64,000 nt of DNA from Kosakonia sacchari (GCA_900109485.1 FOAY01000001.1:43439-107438), one strand, 5' to 3'. Shown: positions 39,717-51,563, counted from the first letter of the stretch. The notes: a model not told the origin generated them from the letters alone. Translations and numbers: made by a program.

Positions 39717-39960
39717 AGCTATTTTGTTTACCTTTTCAGGCTGTTATGCGATGCCTGTATTTTATTCCGCGTGTTCAGATGCTAATTTGTTATCCTCTCA
39801 AAGAAAATCAACGGTTGCCAGAACCTCATGCTTAATAATAGATGAAATATTTCTTCGTAACTTAAGGTTGTCTTAATCTTAAGAATATCCTGTAGTTAAT
39901 AACCGAAGATTAATTTAGTTATTCGCATTTTTATGGTATTTAATTTTGAAACACTCTTTT

Positions 39961-39983
39961 TGATAATTATTTCGATTCTCATT
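39961..39983. promoter_or_regulatory. Fur-box-like site before the iron ABC transporter
   Basis: TGATAATTATTTCGATTCTC continued by ATT contains the GATAAT-type hexamers of a Fur site. It lies about 75-95 bp upstream of the substrate-binding protein start. Iron repression of the three-gene operon is inferred. Confidence 0.65.
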
Positions 39984-40056
39984 TCACCTTTGCTAGTATT
40001 AAACTTCTGCCGGGTCGCATGCACTGGCTATTACACTTATTTTAAAAGGAATGAGG

Positions 40057-41073
40057 ATGAAGAATCGCTTTTTGCCGTTCTGTTCAATCGCACTGGTCAT
40101 CTCTTCGGTTTTCGCTGCGTCTGCGGCATCTGCCGCCACTAACGACGACGGGATCGTGGTGTATAACGCGCAGCATGAAAACCTGACAAAATCCTGGGTT
40201 GATGAATTCACCAAAGAAACGGGTATTAAAGTGACGCTGCGTAACGGCGGCGACACGGAGCTGGGCAACCAGCTTGTTCAGGAAGGAAAGGTTTCTCCGG
40301 CTGATGTCTTCCTCACCGAAAACTCACCGGCAATGACGCTGGTCGATAATGCCAACCTGTTCGCGCCGCTGGATGCCGACACCCTGAAGCAGGTTCCGGC
40401 GCAGTTCCGCCCGGCGCATGGTCGCTGGATCGGTATTGCCGCGCGCAGCACGGTGTTTGTTTATAACCCGACAAAAATCAGCGCGGCGCAGCTTCCGGCA
40501 TCGATGATGGATTTAGCCAAACCGGAATGGAAAGGCCGCTGGGCGGCGTCTCCGTCAGGCGCGGACTTCCAGGCGATTGTCAGCGCAATGCTCACGCTGA
40601 AAGGTGAAAAGGCCACGCTCGACTGGCTGAAAGCCATGAAAACTAATTTCGTGCCTTATAAAGGCAACAGCACCGTCTTAAAAGCGGTGAATGCCGGGCA
40701 GATTGATGGCGGCGTTATCTACCACTACTACTACTTTGTTGATCAGGCCAAAACCGGCGAAAACAGCAAAAACACCCAGCTTCACTACTTCAAACATCAG
40801 GATCCGGGCGCTTTCGTCAGCATTTCCGGCGGCGGTGTTTTAGCCTCCAGTAAGCACCAGAAACAGGCGCAGGCCTTCATCAAGTGGATCACCGGTAAAA
40901 CCGGGCAGGATATGCTGCGTACCAATACCGCTTTTGAATATGCCGTTGGTGCGGGCGCGGCTTCCAACGCGAAACTGGTGCCGCTGAATCAACTGGATGC
41001 GCCAAAAGTTGAGCCTTCTGCGCTGAACAGCAAAAAAGTGAGCGAGTTAATGACCGAGGCCGGTCTCCTGTAA
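40057..41073 (+). CDS. Iron(III) ABC transporter periplasmic binding protein (SfuA/FbpA type)
   Basis: Periplasmic ferric-iron-binding protein (338 aa) of the FbpA/SfuA family. A Sec signal peptide occupies residues 1-27 (cleavage near ASAA). Candidate ferric ligands are the His in VYNAQHENL, the Glu in LTENSPAM and the Tyr pair in YHYYYF, as in FbpA. ATG 40057 is preferred over 40051 because AAGGA is 6 bases upstream of it. First gene of a three-gene operon with permease and ATPase, preceded by a Fur-like box, so siderophore-independent iron uptake is likely. Confidence 0.9.
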   Translation: MKNRFLPFCSIALVISSVFAASAASAATNDDGIVVYNAQHENLTKSWVDEFTKETGIKVTLRNGGDTELGNQLVQEGKVSPADVFLTENSPAMTLVDNANLFAPLDADTLKQVPAQFRPAHGRWIGIAARSTVFVYNPTKISAAQLPASMMDLAKPEWKGRWAASPSGADFQAIVSAMLTLKGEKATLDWLKAMKTNFVPYKGNSTVLKAVNAGQIDGGVIYHYYYFVDQAKTGENSKNTQLHYFKHQDPGAFVSISGGGVLASSKHQKQAQAFIKWITGKTGQDMLRTNTAFEYAVGAGAASNAKLVPLNQLDAPKVEPSALNSKKVSELMTEAGLL

Positions 41074-41080
41074 TTGCGGT

Positions 41081-42670
41081 ATGAATGAGCGTCTTATGTC
41101 CAGTTTGAGTCTTCCGGCGACACGCCGCGCGGCCAGCCAAACCGTCCGGCGCCGCCCTTCCGGGGTGCTGGTGGTATTAGCCACTTTTGCGGCACTGCTT
41201 GCTTTACTGCCCGTGGGATTTGTTATTGGGGTGGGTATTGATACCGGGTGGCCGACGGTGAAGGCGCTCATTTTTCGCCCGCGCGTTGGTGAGCTGCTCA
41301 ACAACACTTTTTTACTGATCGCCTGCGCCGTTCCGGCCTGTGTGGCGGCAGGTGTTGCCATGGCCTGGCTGACGGAGCGAACCACGCTGCCTGGGCGGCG
41401 CGTCTGGTCGCTGCTGGCCGTTGCGCCGCTGGCGATCCCGGCGTTTGTGCAAAGTTATGCCTGGGTTAGCGTCGCGCCGGGTTTCAACGGTTTACCCGCC
41501 GCCGTTTTTCTCGCGGTGTTGGCCTATTTTCCCTTTATTTACATGCCAGTGGCCGCCGTATTACGTCGGCTGGATCCGGGTCTTGAAGATGTTGCAGCCT
41601 CGCTGGGAACGCCGCCGTGGCGCATCTTTTTCCGCGTGGTTTTGCCGCAACTCAAGCTGGCGATTTGCGGCGGTGCGCTGCTGGTTGCGCTGCATTTACT
41701 GGCGGAATATGGCCTGTTCGTGATGATCCGTTTTGATACCTTCACCACCGCCATTTATGACCAGTTTCAGTCCACCTTTAGCGGCCCGGCTGCCAACATG
41801 CTGGCGGGTGTGCTCGCTCTCTGCTGCCTGGCGTTGTTATTACTGGAGACCGCCGCGCGCGGTAAAGCGCGTTATGCCCGCGTTGGCGCAGGCGCAGCGC
41901 GCCAACAGCATCGCTTTGTGCTTCGTCGTGGGAGTTCGGCGTGCGGATTCGCGCTGATGCTGGTGATGGCTCTTCTCGCGCTCGGCACGCCAATGGTGGT
42001 GCTTGCCCGCTGGCTGTGGCTTGGCGGGCTGGCGAACTGGTCCAGTGCCGATTTGTGGCTCTCTCTGCGCCAGACGCTGTTTCTGGCATTTTGCGGCGCG
42101 TTGCTGACAACCGCGTTTGCCCTGCCGACGGCCTGGCTTGCGGTGCGCCATCCGCGTCCGTTGATCCGCGTGCTGGAGGGGTGTAACTACGTCACCAGTT
42201 CGCTGCCGGGCATCGTTGTCGCGCTGGCGCTGGTCACCGTCACTATCCATTACGCCCGACCGATTTACCAAACCGAAGTCACGCTGTTTCTGGCGTATAT
42301 GCTGATGCTGATGCCCAGAGCGCTCATCAATCTGCGCGCCGGGATTGCGCAAGCGCCGGTGGAGCTGGAACAGGTGGCGCAAAGCCTTGGCACGTCGCCC
42401 GGCAGAGCGCTGTTGAGCGTCACGCTGCGGCTGGCGGCTCCAGGTGCTGCGGCTGCGGCGGCGCTGGTCTTTCTCGGCGTCAGCAATGAACTGACCGCCA
42501 CGCTGCTGCTTTCACCGCTTGGCACCCGCACGCTGGCGACCGGTTTCTGGGCGCTCACCAGCGAGATCGATTATGTTGCGGCCTCGCCCTACGCGCTGCT
42601 GATGATTTTGATTTCCCTGCCGTTGACCGGCCTTCTCTATAAGCAATCACAAAAACTGTCGGGTCTTTAA
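41081..42670 (+). CDS. Iron(III) ABC transporter permease (SfuB/FbpB type)
   Basis: Inner-membrane permease (529 aa) made of two fused six-helix BPD_transp_1 domains, as in FbpB/SfuB. The EAA loops are seen twice: [23 protein letters not shown] (about 165-187) and [21 protein letters not shown] (about 428-450). A start at the internal ATG 41096 is also possible; neither has a strong ribosome-binding site, suggesting coupling to the gene 7 bp upstream. The ATPase gene begins one base after its stop. Confidence 0.88.
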   Translation: MNERLMSSLSLPATRRAASQTVRRRPSGVLVVLATFAALLALLPVGFVIGVGIDTGWPTVKALIFRPRVGELLNNTFLLIACAVPACVAAGVAMAWLTERTTLPGRRVWSLLAVAPLAIPAFVQSYAWVSVAPGFNGLPAAVFLAVLAYFPFIYMPVAAVLRRLDPGLEDVAASLGTPPWRIFFRVVLPQLKLAICGGALLVALHLLAEYGLFVMIRFDTFTTAIYDQFQSTFSGPAANMLAGVLALCCLALLLLETAARGKARYARVGAGAARQQHRFVLRRGSSACGFALMLVMALLALGTPMVVLARWLWLGGLANWSSADLWLSLRQTLFLAFCGALLTTAFALPTAWLAVRHPRPLIRVLEGCNYVTSSLPGIVVALALVTVTIHYARPIYQTEVTLFLAYMLMLMPRALINLRAGIAQAPVELEQVAQSLGTSPGRALLSVTLRLAAPGAAAAAALVFLGVSNELTATLLLSPLGTRTLATGFWALTSEIDYVAASPYALLMILISLPLTGLLYKQSQKLSGL

Positions 42671-42671
42671 G

Positions 42672-43706
42672 ATGTTAGAACTGAACAATATTTCCAAATC
42701 CTTTGGCTCCGCACGTGTGCTGGACAGTGTGAACCTGCTTATTCCACCCGGTAGCCGTACGGCGATTGTTGGCCCGTCAGGCTCGGGGAAAACCACATTG
42801 CTGCGGTTGATTGCCGGGTTTGAGCGGCCGGACAGCGGGCAGATGATGATGCACGGAAAGCCGCTGTTTGCTGGCGATCAGTTTGTTCCCGCCCATCAAC
42901 GTAAAATTGGTTTTGTCCCGCAAGAAGGCGCGTTGTTCCCGCATTTGCGCGTGGGGGAAAACGTTGCCTGGGGGCTGAGCGGCTCCCGGCATGAGAAGCG
43001 TGCGCGCGTGGAGGCGTTAATGGCGATGGTGTCGCTGGATAGCAAACTGGCCCAGCGCTGGCCGCATGAAATCTCCGGCGGTCAGCAGCAGCGCGTCGCT
43101 CTGGCGCGTGCGCTGGCGCAGCAGCCGTCGCTGATGCTGCTCGATGAACCTTTCTCCGCGCTGGATACCGGTTTGCGTGCCGCCACGCGTAAAGCGACGG
43201 CAGATTTACTGACTCAGGCGGGCGTGGCGTCGATTCTGGTCACGCACGATCAGAAAGAGGCGTTGTCATTCGCCAGCCAGATTGCGGTGATCCGCCACGG
43301 GCGCTTTGCCCAGATTGGCTCGCCCTTTGAGGTCTATTCGCAGCCAGCGGATGAAGAAACAGCGCTATTTTTAGGCGACGCGCTGATTCTGCCAGCCGAG
43401 GTGGCGCAAGGGAAAGCGCGCTGCCAGCTTGGCGACATTCCGGTTGATGATGCGTCGGCATCCGGCGCGCGGCGCATTATGCTGCGCCCGGAGCAAATCA
43501 GCGTCGAGCCGTGCGATAGCGCTACGTGTCTGCCGCAGGCGCACATCGTGGATATCGATTTCGTCGGTTACCTCTCCGCGCTGACGCTCGCTTTTGCGCA
43601 TACAGACGAACACATTACCGTGCAGACCGTTACGCGGCCAGGCTGGTTGCCGGGTATGAAGGTCAATATCCAGATTAACGGCTGCGCGCGCGTGTTTGCT
43701 TTGTGA
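42672..43706 (+). CDS. Iron(III) ABC transporter ATPase (SfuC/FbpC type)
   Basis: ATP-binding subunit (344 aa) of the iron importer. Walker A GPSGSGKTTLLRL is near residue 36, the Q-loop is FVPQEGALFPHL, the ABC signature SGGQQQRVALARAL, Walker B LMLLDEPFSALD, and the switch His is in VTHDQKEA. The C-terminal TOBE-like domain (about 240-344) is typical of FbpC. Last gene of the operon. Confidence 0.92.
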   Translation: MLELNNISKSFGSARVLDSVNLLIPPGSRTAIVGPSGSGKTTLLRLIAGFERPDSGQMMMHGKPLFAGDQFVPAHQRKIGFVPQEGALFPHLRVGENVAWGLSGSRHEKRARVEALMAMVSLDSKLAQRWPHEISGGQQQRVALARALAQQPSLMLLDEPFSALDTGLRAATRKATADLLTQAGVASILVTHDQKEALSFASQIAVIRHGRFAQIGSPFEVYSQPADEETALFLGDALILPAEVAQGKARCQLGDIPVDDASASGARRIMLRPEQISVEPCDSATCLPQAHIVDIDFVGYLSALTLAFAHTDEHITVQTVTRPGWLPGMKVNIQINGCARVFAL

Positions 43707-43710
43707 TCGC

Positions 43711-43736
43711 CCGCCCGCTTTGCAGCGGGCTTGTTT
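43711..43736 (+). terminator. Terminator after the iron transporter operon
   Basis: GCCCGC and GCGGGC form a 6-bp stem around TTTGCA, followed by TTGTTTG, 4 bp after the ATPase gene. Confidence 0.6.
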
Positions 43737-44070
43737 GTCCTCTGTCATATTTTTGAATTCGATCTCAAAACAATGTTCTTTAATGTGTAAAACTTCGTTT
43801 TGTTTTTATCTCTATAATAATTAACACCTTCTCTTAGCCGGATATGCATTGCGCGTTCCGGCATTTTGTTAAGTTCACCTTTTCCAGGAAACAGAAACTC
43901 TCGATTACGCCGGTGCTGCGAGGCCGGGAGGATCTGTTTTCAGGAGAATGCCTGGGCAATACCCTCCGGAATTTACTGTGCTGTCAGGCTGTTTGCCCGT
44001 AATGGCAAATTCGCCAGACACATTCGTTGTGCGCGCTGGCTGACACACTGAAAAACGAAGGAGAGTTTTG
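43737..44070. other. Leader region of the pectinesterase gene
   Basis: A 334-bp gap with a possible KdgR box (43764-43782). GCCGGA and TCCGGC lie about 14 nt apart near 43839-43865, followed by ATTTTGTT, which could be an attenuator-like hairpin. No gene is convincing. Confidence 0.4.
43764..43782. promoter_or_regulatory. Candidate KdgR box before the pectinesterase gene
   Basis: CTCAAAACAATGTTCTTTA matches the KdgR consensus at 13 of 19 positions, including the AAAC-NN-TGTT core. It lies about 290 bp before the ATG, rather far, so the promoter would need a long leader. Confidence 0.35.
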
Positions 44071-45156
44071 ATGAAGACACTGCACTATTCCGCGCTGTTG
44101 CTGGCCTGTATTGGCGCCAGCCCGTTCACTGCGCTGGCAGAAGAGTGGAACGCGGTCGTTTCCGCCACGCCGCAGGCGGGTGAGTTTGCCACCATCAGCC
44201 AGGCGCTGACCGCTGCGCCGAAAAGCGGTACACCGTGGCGCATTCTGATCAAAGAGGGACGCTGGAACGAGCGGCTGGTGATTGAAAAACCGGTCACGCT
44301 GGTGGGGCAGTCAAAAGATCGGACGCAGATTGAGGCGAATACCCCGGCGGGCGCGCTGGATGCCAGCGGGAAAAAGTGGGGAACCGGGCGTACCAGCACG
44401 GTGGAGATCCGCGCCACCGGCGTGACGATCGAGAACCTGACCATCCGCAACAGCTTTGATTTTCCGGCCAATGCCGCGCTGGCGGATACCGATCCGAAAA
44501 AGCTAAAAGATACGCAGGCGGTCGCGCTGATGATTTCTGAAGGCGCGGATAAGGCGCGTTTCCGCCATGTCCGGCTGGAGGGATATCAGGACACGTTCTA
44601 CAGCAAAAGCGGCAGCCGCAGCTATTTCACCGATTGTGAAGTGAGCGGTCATGTCGATTTTATCTTTGGCCCTGGCATTGCGGTATTTGACCGCTGCGAC
44701 ATTATTGCCCGCAACCGTAATGATACCGACCCGCCGTACGGCTATATCACCGCGCCCGCCACCCAGATCGATCAGAAATTTGGCCTGTTTATTATCAACA
44801 GTAAATTAAGCAAAGAGCCGGGTGTACCGGCAAACAGCTTTGCGCTCGGGCGTCCGTGGCATCCAACCACTGAATTCAGTGACGGGCGCTATGCCGATCC
44901 GCATGCCATTGGCCTGGCGGCGTTTATTCACTGCGAGATTGATGACCATATTTACGGCTGGGACAAAATGTCCGGCAAAGATAAAGCCGGAAATAAAATC
45001 TGGTTCTACCCGGAAGATAGCCGTTTTTATGAATCCGACAATCGCGGGCCTGGTGCCGGGCAGGGCGGCGCGCGCTACCAGCTCACGAAGGCGAACGCAG
45101 CGCAATACAGCCTGGCCGCGATTTTCGATGGCTGGGATAAAACCCTGCTGGAGTAA
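44071..45156 (+). CDS. Pectinesterase (pectin methylesterase, CE8)
   Basis: Carbohydrate esterase family 8 enzyme (361 aa) that removes methyl esters from pectin. A Sec signal peptide (residues 1-23, cleavage after ALA) makes it periplasmic or secreted. The CE8 motifs are present: GYQDTFYSKSG with Gln/Asp, SGHVDFIFGPG with the second catalytic Asp, and LGRPWHP with the Arg. Start ATG 44071 has AAGGAGAG upstream; the TTG three bases before is not needed. It is monocistronic, with a possible KdgR box. The closest recalled relatives are PemA/YbhC-type enzymes. Confidence 0.92.
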   Translation: MKTLHYSALLLACIGASPFTALAEEWNAVVSATPQAGEFATISQALTAAPKSGTPWRILIKEGRWNERLVIEKPVTLVGQSKDRTQIEANTPAGALDASGKKWGTGRTSTVEIRATGVTIENLTIRNSFDFPANAALADTDPKKLKDTQAVALMISEGADKARFRHVRLEGYQDTFYSKSGSRSYFTDCEVSGHVDFIFGPGIAVFDRCDIIARNRNDTDPPYGYITAPATQIDQKFGLFIINSKLSKEPGVPANSFALGRPWHPTTEFSDGRYADPHAIGLAAFIHCEIDDHIYGWDKMSGKDKAGNKIWFYPEDSRFYESDNRGPGAGQGGARYQLTKANAAQYSLAAIFDGWDKTLLE

Positions 45157-45166
45157 ATTTTTAAGT

Positions 45167-45190
45167 ATTGCCCCCGGTAACGGGGGCAAT
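45167..45190. terminator. Bidirectional terminator after the pectinesterase gene
   Basis: ATTGCCCCCG and CGGGGGCAAT form a perfect 10-bp stem with a GTAA loop, preceded by AATTTTTAAG and shared with the convergent flavin reductase gene. Confidence 0.8.
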
Positions 45191-45198
45191 TATCGTCA

Positions 45199-45786
45199 TC
45201 AGTTGCCATATTTAACGTTAAAGCCCAGCGCATCCCCAACGGTGTCGTATTCGCGGAAATTAAAAATAAGCGGCTTCCATTGGGTGGAATCGACAATGCC
45301 GTTTTCACCTAAGAGTGGGTTTTCTACCCACAGATTGACAATATCCAGCTCGGCGAGAATAAAACGGCCTTTATCGCTGATGGACACTAAACGGCATTCC
45401 GCCTGAATCGGGCATTCAGCAATACGCGGCGGTGCCACGTCAATCGAGGCTTCCGCAGTCAGCCCGGCTTTAGCGAATTTATCATGGCAGATTTCCACGC
45501 CCCATTTGGTCTGGTTTTCCGATAGCGTATCGCCGCCGGTCAACCTGCCAACCTGCTCAACTTTCTCCCACAAGGTATGATCGGGAATATTGATCACCGC
45601 ATCGGAACCGGCAACTAAATTACTGTGTGTTTTGCTACCTTTACTTATTCCGATAATAATTTTCTCGCCAAGTGAAATTGATGATGAAGCGGCGCAGATA
45701 TTATTTTTCCCTTCACTGTCTTGCGTTGTGACCATAAAAACAGGAAAGCCATAATAGAATGAGTTGAGTTTTGATTTGCTTTTCAT
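45199..45786 (-). CDS. Flavin reductase-like FMN-binding protein
   Basis: Flavin_Reduct-domain protein (195 aa) of the FMN-binding split-barrel type. Visible features are YYGFPVFMVTTQDSEGKNNICAASS (residues 10-34), KIIIGISKGSKTHSNL, and the later ECPIQAECRLVSI. No signal peptide. It probably binds FMN and acts as a reductase or flavoprotein with an unknown partner. Divergent from the yeaR-yoaG-yeaR cassette, with a shared AT-rich promoter region, suggesting joint control, perhaps by nitrate or nitric oxide. Confidence 0.8.
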   Translation of the reverse strand: MKSKSKLNSFYYGFPVFMVTTQDSEGKNNICAASSSISLGEKIIIGISKGSKTHSNLVAGSDAVINIPDHTLWEKVEQVGRLTGGDTLSENQTKWGVEICHDKFAKAGLTAEASIDVAPPRIAECPIQAECRLVSISDKGRFILAELDIVNLWVENPLLGENGIVDSTQWKPLIFNFREYDTVGDALGFNVKYGN

Positions 45787-45997
45787 TGTCCCTTTACCAT
45801 TATATTTGAAGCCGTAATGAGACTATTTTTCACCCTGTTGATGGCTTTTTACAATAACCCTTTTTGAGTAGCGAAAATCATCAGGAAATAGCCACTAAAA
45901 AAAGTAGTCCACAAATTTTAAAAGAGGTATATGATATGCAACATATGCTTTTCCCCTCCCGGTGAGCACCGCTTGCTGAGAACTTTGAGGATGAAAC

Positions 45998-46330
45998 ATG
46001 CAACGTATCGCCATACCCGCAAACTATGTTCACACCCGCACGACGCCGTTCTGGACGAAAGAAACCGCCCCGGCGTCTATCTGGAAACGCCACCTGGACG
46101 CCGGTACCCGGCAGGGTGTTTACCCGCGACTGAGCGTGTCGCAAGGGGCGATCCGCTATAACGGCTACGCGGATGAAACCAGCCCGCAACCGGTAGAAAC
46201 CGTGACGATCAATGCCGGGGAATTTGCCGTCTTTCCGCCGGAAAAATGGCACAATATTGAAGCATTAACCGACGACACAATATTCAGCGTCGATTTCTAT
46301 GTTGACCCGAAAATTTTGCTAGAAGAGTGA
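45998..46330 (+). CDS. yeaR: YeaR-type DUF1971 cupin protein, copy 1
   Basis: Small cupin-like DUF1971 protein (110 aa), related to E. coli YeaR and the N-terminal part of TehB. Conserved blocks are YVHTRTTPFWTKETAPASIWKRH, GVYPRLSVSQGAIRYNGYAD and EFAVFPPEKWHNIEALTDDT, holding the cupin metal-type Glu/His. In E. coli yeaR-yoaG is induced by nitrate/nitrite through NarL and by nitric oxide through NsrR. TTGAGGATGAAAC provides the ribosome-binding site. First gene of a three-gene cassette; a second yeaR lies at 46694. Confidence 0.9.
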   Translation: MQRIAIPANYVHTRTTPFWTKETAPASIWKRHLDAGTRQGVYPRLSVSQGAIRYNGYADETSPQPVETVTINAGEFAVFPPEKWHNIEALTDDTIFSVDFYVDPKILLEE

Positions 46331-46340
46331 GGTATTTATC

Positions 46341-46670
46341 ATGACGACTGAAAATAAAGGCTATTCTTTAGCGATTTCTCATTCCGGCAAGCATGAAACG
46401 AAAGAAAAAATATGGCTGAAGCCGATGTCGCTATATGTACCGGATGTCGCCGTAGAAGCGGTTGCCGAGCTGACTGCCGGGTTTAGCGAAAATAACAGTG
46501 AATATGTTCTGACGGTCACGAACAACAATAATGGCGTTTCTGTCGATAAAGAATTTTCCAGCCTTGATGCATTGAAAGATCCGCTTAATGCTGCCGATTC
46601 GGTAAAAGAGTTGATTAACATTGTCCGTGGCTACGAATCGGATGAAGAAACCAATGTGTGTGGCTGGTAA
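46341..46670 (+). CDS. yoaG: YoaG-type protein, apparently an internally duplicated form
   Basis: The C-terminal half (about residues 54-109: YVLTVTNNNNGVSVD ... GYESDEETNVCGW) closely follows the 60-aa E. coli YoaG. The product is 109 aa rather than 60. The N-terminal half contains PMSLYVPDVAVEAVAEL, which matches the YoaG segment PMTLLVPEVAAEVIKDL that the second half has largely lost. The simplest reading is a tandem duplication in which each half kept part of the motif. E. coli YoaG is a dimer, so this may be a single-chain dimer. It lies 10 bp after yeaR. Confidence 0.8.
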   Translation: MTTENKGYSLAISHSGKHETKEKIWLKPMSLYVPDVAVEAVAELTAGFSENNSEYVLTVTNNNNGVSVDKEFSSLDALKDPLNAADSVKELINIVRGYESDEETNVCGW

Positions 46671-46693
46671 TACGACGCTTCAGGAGGTTCATG

Positions 46694-47050
46694 ATGGCCT
46701 ATCAAATTCCGCTTCACTTCCGCCATACCCGCTCTACACCTTTCTGGACGAAAGAGACGGTACCGCAGGCGCTGCTCACCCATCACAATACCAAAAAGGG
46801 CGTTTATGGCCGTTTGTCGGTGATGCAGGGCGCGGTGAAGTATTTCGGTTTTGCCGGTGAGCACGACACCACGCCGGAAGTGGAAGTGGTGATTGAGGCC
46901 GGGCACTTTGGCATCAGCCCACCGCAATACTGGCATCACATTGAATTACTTACCGATGACACGTACTTCAATATCGATTTCTTTGCCGATCCGCACGAAG
47001 CGCTGGAAGGAAAAGGGATCGGTCAGGTGGTCAATACGCACCGCAGCTAA
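46694..47050 (+). CDS. YeaR-type DUF1971 cupin protein, copy 2
   Basis: Second DUF1971 protein (118 aa) of the cassette. It contains HFRHTRSTPFWTKETVPQAL, KKGVYGRLSVMQGAVKYFGFAGEHD and HFGISPPQYWHHIELLTDDTYFNIDFF. It is clearly homologous to copy 1 but only moderately similar, and is closer to K-12 YeaR in its second half. AGGAGG (46682-46687) favours the ATG at 46694 (6-nt spacing); 46691 is possible. The tandem arrangement suggests subfunctionalised copies under one promoter. Confidence 0.88.
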   Translation: MAYQIPLHFRHTRSTPFWTKETVPQALLTHHNTKKGVYGRLSVMQGAVKYFGFAGEHDTTPEVEVVIEAGHFGISPPQYWHHIELLTDDTYFNIDFFADPHEALEGKGIGQVVNTHRS

Positions 47051-47058
47051 ACGCCACG

Positions 47059-47083
47059 CGCCCGGCGCAGACCGGGCGTTTTT
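47059..47083. terminator. Terminator between the yeaR cassette and budR
   Basis: CGCCCGG and CCGGGCG form a 7-bp stem followed by TTTTTG, between convergent genes. Confidence 0.85.
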
Positions 47084-47085
47084 GT

Positions 47086-47958
47086 TCAGAAGTTATCAAT
47101 AAACCGCTTCACCGCCGGTGAACGCTCAAATTTCCTCCACGCCAGCGCCACGTCTGTTTTCAACACTTCACCTTTGATGCGGTGGAACGTCACCAGCGGA
47201 TGACTAAAGCAGGACATGGATTGCGGGACAATGGCGAAACCAAATCCTGCGCTGACCATGCTCAGCGATGAAGAGAATTGCGATGCCTGCTGCGGGTGGC
47301 TCATATCGATGCCGGCGCGCAGACAGGCGTTGTAAATCAGTTCGTACAGCCCCGGCGCTACCGCCTGCGGGAAGATCACCAAAGGCGTGTCGCACAGCTC
47401 CGACAGCGCGAGTTCGGCTTCATCAGCCAGCGGATGTGAGCGGTGCAACGCAATCAGCATCGGCTCTTCATCAATCAATTTCAGATTAAATATTTTGCTG
47501 TTTTCACAGGGCAGGCGCACAAAAGCGACGTCGATCAGCCCTTCATCCAGCTCCTGCATGAGCGTCGCCATATTGTCCTCTTTCTGATGGAGCATGACCT
47601 GCGGATAGTCATGCTGAAACTGGCGCAGCACGGCAAAAATGCGGATGTGAAAAGCGTTGGAACTGGTCACGCCAAGGTAGAGTTTGCCGTTGATCCCCCG
47701 CGCGATGCCTTTGGCTTTTTCCAGCGCGGCATCACTTAAGGCGAGGATCTGGCAGGCATCTTCGTAGAAGGCTTCGCCCGCATCGGTGAGTTCCACGCCG
47801 CGCGTTAAACGGTGAAATAACGGCGTTCCCACTTCCTGCTCAAGACGGCGAATTTGCTGGCTCAATGGCGGCTGCGACATGCCCAGTATTTCCGCCGCGC
47901 GGGTGAAATGTTGCGTCTGCGCAACGGCGACAAAATAGCGTAGATAACGAAGTTCCAT
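47086..47958 (-). CDS. budR: LysR-family regulator BudR (AlsR type)
   Basis: LysR regulator (290 aa) expected to activate the divergent budABC operon in response to acetate and low pH. The N-terminal winged HTH reads MELRYLRYFVAVAQTQHFTRAAEILGMSQPPLSQQIRRLE, typical of the BudR/AlsR/CatR-like group. An effector domain follows. It is divergent from budA across 107 bp that contain near-palindromic AT-rich stretches suitable for LysR binding. Naming relies on context as well as sequence. Confidence 0.9.
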   Translation of the reverse strand: MELRYLRYFVAVAQTQHFTRAAEILGMSQPPLSQQIRRLEQEVGTPLFHRLTRGVELTDAGEAFYEDACQILALSDAALEKAKGIARGINGKLYLGVTSSNAFHIRIFAVLRQFQHDYPQVMLHQKEDNMATLMQELDEGLIDVAFVRLPCENSKIFNLKLIDEEPMLIALHRSHPLADEAELALSELCDTPLVIFPQAVAPGLYELIYNACLRAGIDMSHPQQASQFSSSLSMVSAGFGFAIVPQSMSCFSHPLVTFHRIKGEVLKTDVALAWRKFERSPAVKRFIDNF

Positions 47959-48065
47959 ATCGAAAACATCTCAAACCTTGATGGTTTGTATATTGGAATC
48001 TCTCGCTGAAACGAGTCAATATTTAATCAGCTTTTCTAAAGGTCTACTCAATGAGGTATTAGAGG

Positions 48066-48845
48066 ATGACTAATCTAAATGATTGTTCCTGCAAAGAAAA
48101 TTTAACTGAAACAATTCGTGCTTTTTCTAAAAGCAAACCTGAATGTGTGATATATCAAACATCGCTAATGAGTGCGCTATTAAGTGGGGTTTACGAAGGA
48201 AATACCACGATTAAGGATTTACTCAATCACGGCGATTTTGGACTCGGCACGTTTAATGAACTGGATGGCGAACTGATTGCCTTCAACAGCGAAGTCTATC
48301 AGTTGCGTGCAGATGGCAGCGCCAGGGAGGCGCGCCCCGAGCAAAAAACGCCGTTCGCCGTGATGACCTGGTTCCGGCCGAGCTACAGCCAGCAGTTTGA
48401 TGCTCCCGTCAGCCGGCAACAACTGCACGAGATCATTGATAAACAGATTCCTTCCGACAACCTCTTTTGCGCCCTGCGCATTGAGGGCCATTTTCGCCAT
48501 GCGCATACCCGCACCGTGCCGCGCCAGATGCCGCCTTACCGGGCGATGACCGACGTGCTCGACGATCAGCCGGTCTTTCGCTTTAACAGCCGCGCGGGCG
48601 TGTTGGTTGGCTTTCGCACGCCGCAGCATATGCAGGGAATCAATGTTGCCGGTTATCACGAACACTTTATTACCGACGATCGGCGCGGCGGTGGCCATTT
48701 GCTGGATTATCAGTTGGATCACGGCACGTTGACCTTCGGTGAGATCCACCAACTGATGGTTGATTTGCCCGCGGATGAGGCGTTTCTTCAGGCCGATCTG
48801 CACCCGGATAATCTCGATGCCGCAATTCGTTCGGTAGAAAGCTGA
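48066..48845 (+). CDS. budA: Alpha-acetolactate decarboxylase BudA
   Basis: Zinc-dependent decarboxylase (259 aa) converting alpha-acetolactate to acetoin in the cytoplasm. Characteristic stretches are IEGHFRHAHTRTVPRQ, YHEHFITDDRRGGGHLLDYQ with the metal-binding histidines, and LHPDNLDAAIRSVE at the end. First gene of budABC. The N-terminal 40 residues are more variable and AT-rich. GAGGTATTAGAGG lies upstream of the ATG. Confidence 0.96.
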   Translation: MTNLNDCSCKENLTETIRAFSKSKPECVIYQTSLMSALLSGVYEGNTTIKDLLNHGDFGLGTFNELDGELIAFNSEVYQLRADGSAREARPEQKTPFAVMTWFRPSYSQQFDAPVSRQQLHEIIDKQIPSDNLFCALRIEGHFRHAHTRTVPRQMPPYRAMTDVLDDQPVFRFNSRAGVLVGFRTPQHMQGINVAGYHEHFITDDRRGGGHLLDYQLDHGTLTFGEIHQLMVDLPADEAFLQADLHPDNLDAAIRSVES

Positions 48846-48867
48846 GACACAGACAAAGGAGTGACTA

Positions 48868-51335
<2,468 letters not shown>

Positions 51336-51362
51336 TACGTTTGATGGCTCGGACACAGCCTT

Positions 51363-51390
51363 GCCTCTGCGATCGCGCAGGGGCTTTTTT
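51363..51390 (+). terminator. Terminator of budABC
   Basis: GCCTCTGCG and CGCAGGGGC form a 9-bp stem (one G-T pair) with an ATCG loop, followed by six T residues. Confidence 0.85.
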
Positions 51391-51446
51391 ATATCCCGCA
51401 ATGAAGGTCATTCTCATCAATAAACGTTTTAAATGAGGTGCGTCAG

Positions 51447-51563
51447 ATGGCGAACCTATATCGCCAGCTGTTCGCGACAATGATCAGCTGCGGTATATGC
51501 GATTTTCGGCAATCCAGCGCAAAAATTCTCGTTTGGGTTATGGAAGCGTTTGCGCTTAACTGA
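51447..51563 (+). CDS. Candidate 38-codon small protein
   Basis: A 38-codon frame with GAGGTG six bases before the ATG. The product has three Cys/Met-containing helical stretches (LFATMISCGICDF, KILVWVMEAFALN) and no recognised motif. The good ribosome-binding site argues for translation, but the frame is short and could be chance. Confidence 0.3.
   Translation: MANLYRQLFATMISCGICDFRQSSAKILVWVMEAFALN

Noticed and set aside
43866..44051. 61-codon frame before the pectinesterase gene
   Set aside because: Lies in the leader region, has no ribosome-binding site and random composition.
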